From assembly GCF_900110925.1 (NCBI RefSeq), contig NZ_FOFP01000011.1, positions 159,489 to 204,260 of the forward strand: a stretch of DNA of 44,772 nucleotides. Direction: 5' to 3'. Shown here one piece after another: positions 1 to 5,990 of the stretch (position 1 is its first letter; every line of letters starts with the position of its first letter). The notes under the pieces are model-generated. The model was not told where the DNA came from and made no database searches. It worked only from the letters and a program-made list of their open reading frames with translations. This stretch comes from Pseudomonas cuatrocienegasensis. Its GTDB lineage: Bacteria > Pseudomonadota > Gammaproteobacteria > Pseudomonadales > Pseudomonadaceae. Made by a program: the position numbers and the translations under genes.

Positions 1-15
1 CATTTCCGTTCTCCC
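1..15 (-). other. Start codon and Shine-Dalgarno of a gene running off the left edge
   Basis: On the minus strand an ATG occupies positions 3-1. It is preceded by a GGGAG Shine-Dalgarno (15-11) at about 7 nt spacing. The gene would lie downstream of the DAHP synthase gene on the same strand. From memory of P. aeruginosa, cobN (large cobaltochelatase subunit) follows the DAHP synthase gene here, but nothing of the coding sequence is visible, so this is only context. Confidence 0.45.
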
Positions 16-69
16 GGGTGTCGCTGCGCTCGACCCAGGCTACGGTGTCGGTTGAGCGTGAGGCGAGGC

Positions 70-1158
70 TTACACCAGATGCCGCATGCGCACGGCCGCA
101 TCGACCAACATGCGCTCTGTGCCCTCCCAACCGAGGCAACCATCGGTGATCGACACGCCGTAGCGCAGTTCGCCGCCGAGGCTCTGGGCGCCGTCGAACA
201 GGTGGCTTTCGATCATCACCGCGCGCAGGGCGCCGTCGCCGTCCAGGCGCTGGTCGAGCACGCTGCGCAGCACTTCGGGCTGGCGCAGCGGGTTCTTGCC
301 GCTGTTGGCGTGGCTGCAGTCGACCATGATCCGTGGCGTGATGCCTTGGCGCTCCAGCTCGGCGCGCGCGGTGGCGATGCTGGCGGCGTCGTAGTTCGGC
401 GCGCCATGGCCGCCGCGCAGTACCAGGTGGGTGTCCGGGTTGCCCTGGGTCTGTACCAAGGCCGGGTGGCCGTGGCCATCGACGCCAAAGTGCTGATGGG
501 CATGGGCCGCCGAGCGCATGGCGTCGCAGGCGATGCCGAGGCTGCCATCGGTGCCGTTCTTGAAGCCCACCGGCATCTCCAGGCCGCTGACCAGCTCGCG
601 GTGCACTTGCGACTCGCTGGTGCGTGCACCAATCGCCGCCCAGCCGAGCAGGTCGTCGAAGTAGCCCGCCACCAGCGGCTGCAGGATCTCGCTGGCCAGT
701 GGCAGGCCCAGCTCCAGCAGACGCAGCATCAGTTGCCGCGAGCGACGCAGGCCTTCGCCCATATCGCCGCTGCCATCCAGCGCCGGATCGTATACCAGGC
801 CCTTCCAGCCCACCGTGGTGCGCGGTTTTTCGACGTAGGCGCGCATCACCAGCAGCAGGCGATCACCCACCCGTTGGCTGAGGGCGGCCAGGCGCTCGGC
901 GTATTCGAGTACGGCGGTATCGTCGTGCAGGGAGCAGGGGCCGACCACCACCAGCAGGCGCGGGTCGTGGCCATCAAGAATGGCGCGGATCGAGTGGCGC
1001 TGTTGCTGCACCTGGCGCGCGAGGGCGGCAGAAAGTGGCAGCGCTTCGCGCAACTGGCTGGCGCTGGGCAGGGGCGAGGTCTGGCGACGGGCAGGCGTGG
1101 CGACCAGGTGCAGGTCGACGGATTTGGCGGTGGAGCGGGCATTAGCGGCTACGGACAT
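70..1158 (-). CDS. aroF: 3-deoxy-7-phosphoheptulonate (DAHP) synthase, class I
   Basis: Condenses phosphoenolpyruvate with erythrose 4-phosphate, the first committed step of the cytoplasmic shikimate pathway. The 362-residue protein has the usual length for the AroFGH family. It shows the family signatures in order: GPCSLHD near residue 73 (metal-binding Cys), KPRTTVGWKG near 111, IGARTSESQ near 175, GFKNGTDG near 200 and DCSHANSGK near 280. The ATG at 1158 has a GAGGAAA Shine-Dalgarno. Upstream lie two short aromatic-rich ORFs and a strong terminator, suggesting attenuation by aromatic amino acid supply. It sits divergently from cobalt-chelatase genes. I cannot tell which aromatic amino acid inhibits the enzyme, so the symbol is a family-level assignment. 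Confidence 0.93.
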   Translation of the reverse strand: MSVAANARSTAKSVDLHLVATPARRQTSPLPSASQLREALPLSAALARQVQQQRHSIRAILDGHDPRLLVVVGPCSLHDDTAVLEYAERLAALSQRVGDRLLLVMRAYVEKPRTTVGWKGLVYDPALDGSGDMGEGLRRSRQLMLRLLELGLPLASEILQPLVAGYFDDLLGWAAIGARTSESQVHRELVSGLEMPVGFKNGTDGSLGIACDAMRSAAHAHQHFGVDGHGHPALVQTQGNPDTHLVLRGGHGAPNYDAASIATARAELERQGITPRIMVDCSHANSGKNPLRQPEVLRSVLDQRLDGDGALRAVMIESHLFDGAQSLGGELRYGVSITDGCLGWEGTERMLVDAAVRMRHLV

Positions 1159-1201
1159 GTTGGTTTCCTCGGCCGGCGCGGACGTTACCGCGCGCGGCGC
1201 A

Positions 1202-1306
1202 CTATCTGATTCGATGGGGTGTTCGCATAAGTGATTGGCCGGTGCGGCCGCCGGTAAATCGCCAGTCGTAGCGGTAATAGGATTGGTAGGTGGTGTATGC
1301 GGTCAT
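1202..1306 (-). CDS. Tyrosine-rich leader peptide 2 upstream of DAHP synthase
   Basis: A 34-codon ORF with a good Shine-Dalgarno (AGAGG about 8 nt before the ATG at 1306). It lies after the attenuator terminator and ends 43 nt before the DAHP synthase start. Residues 4-17 are exceptionally aromatic: YTTYQSYYRYDWRF, i.e. five Tyr, one Trp and one Phe within 14 codons. This is what a ribosome-stalling leader peptide looks like. No U-tract terminator follows it, so if it regulates it may do so through translational coupling or a structure near the aroF ribosome-binding site. A small functional protein is the alternative. Confidence 0.6.
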   Translation of the reverse strand: MTAYTTYQSYYRYDWRFTGGRTGQSLMRTPHRIR

Positions 1307-1340
1307 GGTGAAATCCTCTGTGAAAATCTGTGTGCCAGAA

Positions 1341-1378
1341 AAAACAAAACCCCCGGTCGGGAGGCCGACCGGGGGTTT
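1341..1378 (-). terminator. Rho-independent terminator, probable attenuator of the aroF leader
   Basis: Two 14-bp perfectly complementary arms (1347-1360 and 1365-1378, GC-rich core CCCCCGGTCGG) flank a 4-nt loop. On the minus strand the hairpin is followed by TTTTGTTTTTTC. It lies between leader peptide 1 and leader peptide 2/aroF, so read-through is needed for aroF expression. The U-tract is on the minus-strand side only. Confidence 0.85.
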
Positions 1379-1394
1379 CGAGAAACTGTCTGGT

Positions 1395-1435
1395 GGCGAC
1401 CCTGAGTGCTAGGGCGCCTGTGGGGTATCAGGCGC
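1395..1435 (-). promoter_or_regulatory. Mutually exclusive hairpins between leader peptide 1 and the attenuator
   Basis: On the minus-strand RNA, GCGCCTG (1435-1429, overlapping the leader stop codon) can pair with CAGGCGC (1420-1414). The overlapping GGCGCCCT (1418-1411) can instead pair with AGGGTCGCC (1403-1395). The two pairings share bases and cannot coexist. This is the kind of alternative folding used by amino-acid attenuators. I have not computed energies, and the link to the terminator arm is not demonstrated. Confidence 0.5.
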
Positions 1436-1559
1436 GCATGCGGCTAAACCAATACCCATAAAAATACGCAGCCGCTGCCACCACCAATACCTGGGCACGC
1501 GCAACCGCACTGCTCAGGGCAGCGAGGCGGGTGATCAGGAATAGGGTGCTGTGGGACAT
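1428..1559 (-). CDS. Aromatic leader peptide 1 of the aroF transcript
   Basis: A 43-codon ORF starting with ATG at 1559, preceded by a CGGAG Shine-Dalgarno at about 8 nt. Codons 32-38 read Tyr-Phe-Tyr-Gly-Tyr-Trp-Phe, so all three aromatic amino acids occur in one cluster just before the stop. A ribosome stalled on these codons would cover the first strand of the hairpin that overlaps the stop codon. The attenuator terminator follows about 50 nt later. The middle of the peptide is hydrophobic, so a small membrane protein cannot be excluded, but codon placement and the terminator favour a leader peptide. Confidence 0.65.
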   Translation of the reverse strand: MSHSTLFLITRLAALSSAVARAQVLVVAAAAYFYGYWFSRMRA

Positions 1560-1679
1560 GGTTAACTCCGTGCGATGGCCAGACGTTACTGCATCGCGCC
1601 TGGCGGATCAAGCCACGCGCCGCAGCCAGATGCCGCGCTGCTTGTTACCATGGCCGCCTGCGTACTGGTGGACCCTTGC

Positions 1680-2696
1680 ATGAGCGACATGACCCATTTT
1701 CCCCTGGCGGCCGTGGTTGCGGCTGACGACCTCAAGCTGGCGCTGTGCCTGGCGGCCATCGACCCGGCGATTGGCGGCGTGCTGATCGAAGGCCCGCGCG
1801 GCATGGCCAAATCGACCCTGGCCCGTGGCCTGGCCGACCTGCTCGATGGCGGGCGCTTCGTCACCCTGCCGCTGGGCGCGAGTGAGGAACGCATCGTCGG
1901 CACCCTGGACCTGGACGCCGCGCTGGGCGAGGGCCGCGCGCAGTTCTCGCCCGGTCTGCTGGCCCGCGCCGATGGCGGCGTGCTCTATGTGGATGAAGTC
2001 AATCTGCTGCCCGATCACCTGGTCGACCTGCTGCTCGATGCGGCGGCCAGCGGGGTTAACCATGTCGAGCGCGACGGCATTTCCCATCGCCACGCCGCGC
2101 GCTTTGTGCTGATTGGCACCATGAACGCCGAGGAAGGCGAGCTGCGCCCGCAACTGCTCGACCGCTTCGGCCTCAACCTGGCCCTGGATGCGCAACCGCA
2201 ACCGGCCCAGCGCGCTGAAATCGTTCGCCGCCGTTTGGCCTTCGATGCCGACCCGCAAGCGTTTCTCGAGCGCTGGCAGGGCGAGCAGACCGAGTTGCAC
2301 GAGCGCTGTCAGCGCGCCCGTCAGAGCCTGGCGGCGATCCCCCTGGATGACGCGGCCCTGGAGCAGATCAGCCAGCGCTGCTTCGCCGCCGCTGTCGATG
2401 GTTTGCGCGCCGACCTGGTCTGGCTGCGCGCCGCCCGCGCCCATGCTGCCTGGCGCGGCGCTGCATGTATTGAACCTGTGGATATCGACGCGGTGGCCGA
2501 GTTCGTTCTGCGTCACCGGCGCCGGCACACTCCGCCGCCGGCTGCGCAACCGCCACAAAACCAGCCCGAATCGCCGCCCAGCCATAACGCGCCTAGCGAG
2601 CAGCCGCAAGGCGAAGGCCAGTGGGGCGAGTTGCCCGCCCAGGCGCAAAGCCCAGGCCCTCGGCGTGAACCGCCGCGCTGGACAAAAAAGCCCTAG
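1680..2696 (+). CDS. chlI: Cobalt-chelatase AAA+ subunit, ChlI-like (zero-frame product)
   Basis: AAA+ ATPase of the Mg/Co-chelatase family. Such subunits form ATP-driven rings that serve CobN in inserting cobalt into hydrogenobyrinate diamide. The product has 338 residues. Visible are a Walker A-type GPRGMAKST near residue 36, a Walker B-type VLYVDEVNLL and GTMNAEEGELRPQLLDRFGL, typical of ChlI/BchI. The C-terminal 60 residues are Pro/Gln-rich, like the linker of ChlD proteins. ATG 1680 is preferred because homology begins there. An earlier in-frame start at 1575 would add 35 residues unlike the family. The last codons carry a -1 slippery heptamer, so this is probably the short product of a gene that also makes ChlD. 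Confidence 0.88.
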   Translation: MSDMTHFPLAAVVAADDLKLALCLAAIDPAIGGVLIEGPRGMAKSTLARGLADLLDGGRFVTLPLGASEERIVGTLDLDAALGEGRAQFSPGLLARADGGVLYVDEVNLLPDHLVDLLLDAAASGVNHVERDGISHRHAARFVLIGTMNAEEGELRPQLLDRFGLNLALDAQPQPAQRAEIVRRRLAFDADPQAFLERWQGEQTELHERCQRARQSLAAIPLDDAALEQISQRCFAAAVDGLRADLVWLRAARAHAAWRGAACIEPVDIDAVAEFVLRHRRRHTPPPAAQPPQNQPESPPSHNAPSEQPQGEGQWGELPAQAQSPGPRREPPRWTKKP

Positions 2697-2730
2697 GCAT
2701 CCGCCCGCGCAAAGCCCCAGGCGCGGATGC
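2684..2730 (+). promoter_or_regulatory. Programmed -1 frameshift signal (slippery heptamer plus stem-loop)
   Basis: A_AAA_AAG lies in the zero frame at 2684-2690, the same heptamer as in E. coli dnaX. After a 6-nt spacer holding the TAG stop (2694-2696) comes a stem-loop: GCATCCGC (2697-2704) pairs with GCGGATGC (2723-2730). A -1 shift joins the ChlI-like frame to the downstream VWA frame with no intervening stop. No strong upstream Shine-Dalgarno-like stimulator is obvious. Confidence 0.75.
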
Positions 2731-3430
2731 CCGGGCCGTTCCCGGAACCCTGGGCGGTGGTCGCAGCGGTGCCAGTCGCAGTGGTGCGGCTGGGCGTATC
2801 GACTGGCCGGCGAGCCTGCTTAAAGGCCGCCCGCGCAATCGTCAGGATCTCGTGCTGCGCCCCCGCAGCGCCAAGCCTGCGCAGCTGTGGCTGGTGATCG
2901 TTGATGCCTCGGCCTCGACCCGCCGCCACGGTGCCTTGAGCAAGGCCAAAGGGTTGCTTAGCGAAGTCTTCGAGCAGGCCCGCCGCCAGCGCGCACGCCT
3001 GGCCGTGCTGCACGCCACCGGGCGCCAGGCACAGTGGCTGTGGCAAGGGCAAAAAGCCTCCCAGGCGTTGCAGCACTGGCTGAATGAGCTGGGAGCGGGG
3101 GGCGGCACGCCGCTGTTCGACGCCTTGCAGCAAGCCGCCGATTGGCAAGCGCGGCGTCAGCGCCTGCGCCCGGCCGAGCGCCAGCGCGTGCTGATCATCA
3201 CCGACGGCCGCTTGCGCGCCTGGCCCGCCCTGGCCCCCAGCGCCTGCCCGGCAGTGCTGGTGGATATCGAAAGCGCACCGATCCGCCTCGGCCGTGCCCG
3301 CCAGTTGGCGGACGAGCTGGGCGCCGACTATCACCACATCGACGAACTCCCACCCGGTAGAAGCCCGCTTGCGGGCGAGCCAGTGGACCGCACATTGATC
3401 GCCGGCAAGCCGGCTCCTACGGGTCTTTAG
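2690..3430 (+). CDS. chlD: VWA-domain half of ChlD-like chelatase subunit (made by -1 frameshift from 1680)
   Basis: This segment continues the 1680 ORF in the -1 frame. The joined product would be about 583 residues (337 + 246), a normal ChlD size. It holds a basic Gly/Arg-rich stretch and then a von Willebrand A domain with its MIDAS motif: DASAS, the Thr of GGGTPLFDAL and the Asp of ITDGR. In ChlD/CobT proteins this domain links the AAA+ ring to the large subunit. Between the zero-frame stop and the VWA domain no ATG lies in this frame. A GTG at 2852 would give a 192-residue VWA protein truncated at its N-terminus. The last ~24 codons are REP sequence. Independent translation remains an alternative to frameshifting. 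Confidence 0.78.
   Translation, partial: ALGIRPRKAPGADARAVPGTLGGGRSGASRSGAAGRIDWPASLLKGRPRNRQDLVLRPRSAKPAQLWLVIVDASASTRRHGALSKAKGLLSEVFEQARRQRARLAVLHATGRQAQWLWQGQKASQALQHWLNELGAGGGTPLFDALQQAADWQARRQRLRPAERQRVLIITDGRLRAWPALAPSACPAVLVDIESAPIRLGRARQLADELGADYHHIDELPPGRSPLAGEPVDRTLIAGKPAPTGL
3356..3420. repeat. Pair of inverted REP elements inside the 3' end of chlD
   Basis: Two hairpin-forming Pseudomonas REP units face each other: 3356-3381 (core GAAGCCCGCTTGCGGGCGAG) and 3397-3420 (minus-strand core GGAGCCGGCTTGCCGGCGAT). They encode the last residues of the VWA protein. The stop codon (3428-3430) follows 8 nt after the second unit. Confidence 0.8.
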
Positions 3431-3446
3431 TTGTCTGGAGAATTGA

Positions 3447-4208
3447 ATGAAAACCCTGCTGCTGGTCGGCATTGGCGCCGGCGACCCGGACTACATCACC
3501 CAACAGGCGATCAAGGCCCTGCGCCGTAGCGACGTGATATTCCTGCTCGACAAAGGCCCGGCCAAACACAAGCTCAACGCCCTGCGTCGGGAAATCTGCG
3601 CGCGTTTTCTCGATGGCCACAGCCCACGTTTCGCCGAAGCGCAGCAACCGGAGCGCGAACGCGATGCCGCCGACTACCGTGCCAGCGTCGATGAGCTGAA
3701 CCGCGACAAACAGGCGGTGTTCGAGCAACTGATCGATGAGCAGATGAGCCACGGCGAAGTCGCCGCCTTGATGGTCTGGGGCGACCCCTCGCTGTACGAC
3801 AGCAGCATCCGCATCGTCGAAGGCATTGTCGCCACACGGCGCGACTTCGATTATGAGGTGATCCCCGGCATCACCAGCCTGCAAGCCCTTACCGCACGCC
3901 ACCGCATCCCGCTCAACCGCATCGGCCGCGCCGTGGAAATCACCACCGGCCGCCTGCTCGCCGACGGCTGGCCGCAAGGCGTGGACAGCGTCGCGGTAAT
4001 GCTTGATGCCAAAGATACCTACCGCCGCTTTGTCGGCCACGGCCTGCATATCTACTGGGGCGCCTACGTCGGCACTGCTGATGAAATCCTGATTGCGGGT
4101 CCGTTGGATGAAGTGGCCGAACGGATTGCCAGTACCCGTGCCGAGGCGCGGGAGAGGAATGGGTGGATTATGGACAGCTACCTGCTGCGCAAAGACGGTA
4201 AGGGGTGA
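3447..4208 (+). CDS. cobF: Precorrin-6A synthase (deacetylating)
   Basis: SAM-dependent C1 methyltransferase that converts precorrin-5 to precorrin-6A with loss of acetate, part of the aerobic corrin-ring pathway. The 253-residue protein starts with the tetrapyrrole-methylase signature LLVGIGAGDPDYIT. It has the second-domain motifs VWGDPSLYDSS and VIPGITSLQALTARH typical of CobF. ATG 3447 has a GGAG Shine-Dalgarno 8 nt upstream, and the gene starts 17 nt after chlD, so co-transcription is likely. No cbiD, which performs the equivalent step in some organisms, is seen between cobL and cobK here. Confidence 0.93.
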   Translation: MKTLLLVGIGAGDPDYITQQAIKALRRSDVIFLLDKGPAKHKLNALRREICARFLDGHSPRFAEAQQPERERDAADYRASVDELNRDKQAVFEQLIDEQMSHGEVAALMVWGDPSLYDSSIRIVEGIVATRRDFDYEVIPGITSLQALTARHRIPLNRIGRAVEITTGRLLADGWPQGVDSVAVMLDAKDTYRRFVGHGLHIYWGAYVGTADEILIAGPLDEVAERIASTRAEARERNGWIMDSYLLRKDGKG

Positions 4209-4240
4209 GGCAGTAGCAGCGATACCTGGCAACCTTGGCA

Positions 4241-4270
4241 TTGCGCAAAGCTAGGCAGAGTGCCTACACT
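4241..4270 (+). promoter_or_regulatory. Promoter with palindromic operator for the toxin-antitoxin pair
   Basis: TAGGCA-GAG-TGCCTA (4252-4266) is a perfect inverted repeat. It overlaps a candidate promoter, TTGCGC (4241-4246), 18 nt, TACACT (4265-4270). Transcription would begin close to the toxin ATG at 4277, which lacks a Shine-Dalgarno, so the message may be leaderless. The palindrome is the natural binding site for the downstream HTH antitoxin. Confidence 0.5.
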
Positions 4271-4276
4271 TTGGCC

Positions 4277-4621
4277 ATGAAAGCGCTCTTTCTAGAAACC
4301 ACCACGTTTACTGCTACCGTGGCTGATTACCTGACGGATGAGCAGTATCGCGAGCTACAGGCAGCGATGTTGGGCAACCCCTTGGCGGGTGATGTCATGC
4401 CGCGTACGGGTGGGTTTCGCAAGCTGCGCTGGACGGACAGTCGGCGTGCCAAGGGCAAACGCGGCGGGTTGCGCGTCATCTACTACTGGCTGTTGGGTGA
4501 TGGCCAGTTCTGGATGTTCGCCATCTACGACAAGGACGAACTGGAAAACCTGACCGCCGAACAGGAAAGAGCCCTGAAGCACGCCATCACCCAAGAGCTG
4601 AAAGCGCGAGGTGCCCCATGA
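4277..4621 (+). CDS. RelE/HigB-type toxin
   Basis: A 114-residue protein of the RelE/ParE superfamily. Such toxins usually cleave mRNA in the ribosome. Visible signs are the core GGFRKLRWTDSRRAKGKRGGLRVIYY followed by FWMFAIYDKDELENLTAEQ, matching the basic strand and DKxExxNLT segment of HigB-2-like toxins. ATG 4277 fits the family N-terminus. An upstream ATG at 4235 would add 14 residues. The stop overlaps the start of the antitoxin gene by 4 nt (ATGA), so the pair is translationally coupled with the toxin first. Confidence 0.85.
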   Translation: MKALFLETTTFTATVADYLTDEQYRELQAAMLGNPLAGDVMPRTGGFRKLRWTDSRRAKGKRGGLRVIYYWLLGDGQFWMFAIYDKDELENLTAEQERALKHAITQELKARGAP

Positions 4622-4932
4622 AAAAACGTGATCTGTTTGCCGAGATGATCCAGGGCGTGGCGCAGATGGCTGCCCATCGTGAGGGCAAGATCACCCTGCG
4701 CACCTCGACCCTGGAAGACAAGCCTGCGCCCGAGGTGTCGGCCGCGGAAATCGTCGCACTGCGCAAGAAACTGCGTATGTCGCAGGCGGTATTTGCACGA
4801 CGCATCCGTACCAGCACCGAGACACTGCGTAACTGGGAACAGCAAAAATCCAAGCCCAACACCCAGGCTGCACTGCTGATCAAACTGGTCGAGCAGTACC
4901 CGGATATGGTGGAGCGGCTGGAGGCGGTGTGA
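4618..4932 (+). CDS. HTH antitoxin, XRE family (HigA/NadS-like)
   Basis: A 104-residue protein with a C-terminal helix-turn-helix, VALRKKLRMSQAVFARRI followed by STETLRNWEQQKSKPN (residues about 45-80), typical of antitoxins paired with RelE/HigB toxins. The N-terminal ~40 residues are expected to bind and neutralise the toxin. It overlaps the toxin gene by 4 nt. It probably represses its own operon through the palindrome at 4252-4266. The cognate role is inferred from the arrangement. Confidence 0.85.
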   Translation: MKKRDLFAEMIQGVAQMAAHREGKITLRTSTLEDKPAPEVSAAEIVALRKKLRMSQAVFARRIRTSTETLRNWEQQKSKPNTQAALLIKLVEQYPDMVERLEAV

Positions 4933-5205
4933 CGCCCAGGTGAGCCCCGGCTACCCGCGGGCGAAGTGGTCGAACTGCTGGCTTCACTCCAGGCAAAACG
5001 ATGCCGGTTTTTCGGCAATGTCTGGCCGCTCTTCGCCGATCTATTGTCCGTATACGAAGCCTGTCCTCTGTTGTTCCTGCACACGATGAGCGCGGATACA
5101 TAGGCAAAGTAAGGCCTCTGCTCATTGGATTGATTGGGTACACAGCCTTGGCGCAAGTTTTGCGAGGGATGGTCCTGTCATTAACGTGCCGGAGGCATGG
5201 TTTCG

Positions 5206-5646
5206 ATGAGAGTTGATACAGGAATAAGCTACCCATACGTGAGTCAGCGCCAGCAGGCTTTATCCGCCGATCATTCAGTCGCGACGTCCTTTTCGGCCCC
5301 GCTGACTGCCCCGCAGGCCGGCGCTACCAATCAGAATAATTTCACCAGCATGACCCGTCAGGAAATGCGTGACTGGGTCAACACGCAAATCAGCAGCGGG
5401 GAAATGTCACTCGACGACAGCCGGCCTTTTATGGCGATGACCATGAAAATTTCGGTAGACAGCCTTGGCGGCGAGATGCCGGCCGAAAGCGATGCAACGC
5501 GGTACGACTTCACGCAGAAGATTCGTGATGGCATCGAGGGCGCGCAGTCACGCAATGACGAAACGACGTTGAAGATGCTGGAGTCTGCCATGCAAATCAT
5601 CCAGCGGTCTCAGGGGCAGGCCACAAGGGTTGATGTGCGGGCCTAG
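5206..5646 (+). CDS. Hypothetical protein
   Basis: A 146-residue soluble protein that I do not recognise. It has no signal peptide or membrane segment. The N-terminal ~50 residues are Ser/Ala/Gln-rich and probably disordered. The rest is predicted helical (MTRQEMRDWVNTQISSGEMS, then TQKIRDGIEGAQSRNDETTL). ATG 5206 is chosen because CGGAGG (5190-5195) gives it good spacing, whereas the ATG at 5197 is only a couple of nucleotides from that site. It stands alone between the toxin-antitoxin pair and a small membrane protein. Confidence 0.7.
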   Translation: MRVDTGISYPYVSQRQQALSADHSVATSFSAPLTAPQAGATNQNNFTSMTRQEMRDWVNTQISSGEMSLDDSRPFMAMTMKISVDSLGGEMPAESDATRYDFTQKIRDGIEGAQSRNDETTLKMLESAMQIIQRSQGQATRVDVRA

Positions 5647-5713
5647 GAGAAACGGAGATAAATGTAGCCGGTGGATAACCCGTATAGCGGTTTTGCTCGA
5701 TTGACTCTTCAGG

Positions 5714-5908
5714 CTATTGGCTTATTTCAGAAATAACTAAAAGTAAAATAACGATAAACACAGCTATAAAAATAAAGCCAACCAAAATAGGTAGTGATTT
5801 CAGATAGCTGTTGTTTTCGGGGAATCTGCCAAACGTAATTACTCTAAGTATCCCAAGGCCAATTCGATACATAACGGTACTTAAAATAAAATCTACTATG
5901 AAATCCAT
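5714..5908 (-). CDS. Small membrane protein, unknown function
   Basis: A 64-residue ORF with two likely membrane segments, one near residues 5-25 and a strong one near 40-60 (LVGFIFIAVFIVILLLVI). The region is clearly AT-richer than its neighbours, which suggests recent acquisition. The Shine-Dalgarno is weak. No function can be assigned, and it could be a chance ORF in AT-rich DNA, although the amphipathic layout looks protein-like. Confidence 0.45.
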   Translation of the reverse strand: MDFIVDFILSTVMYRIGLGILRVITFGRFPENNSYLKSLPILVGFIFIAVFIVILLLVISEISQ

Positions 5909-5948
5909 AAAAGTCCCGTGGGTAATCAGCGAGTGTGTTCCCTAGGGC

Positions 5949-5980
5949 GTAGGGTGGAAACCGCACAGCGTTTTCCACCA
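5949..5980. repeat. Palindromic repeat (GTAGGGTGGAAA family)
   Basis: GTAGGGTGGAAACC...GCGTTTTCCACCA forms an imperfect inverted repeat just past the 3' end of the TonB receptor gene. A near-identical copy lies at 10125-10157, and related units are at 15723-15791 and 35229-35316. Confidence 0.7.
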
Positions 5981-5990
5981 CCCCGGCGGC

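Noticed and set aside
52..1209. Long plus-strand open frame opposite the DAHP synthase gene
   Set aside because: The minus-strand frame has all family motifs. The opposite frame is an artefact of high GC.
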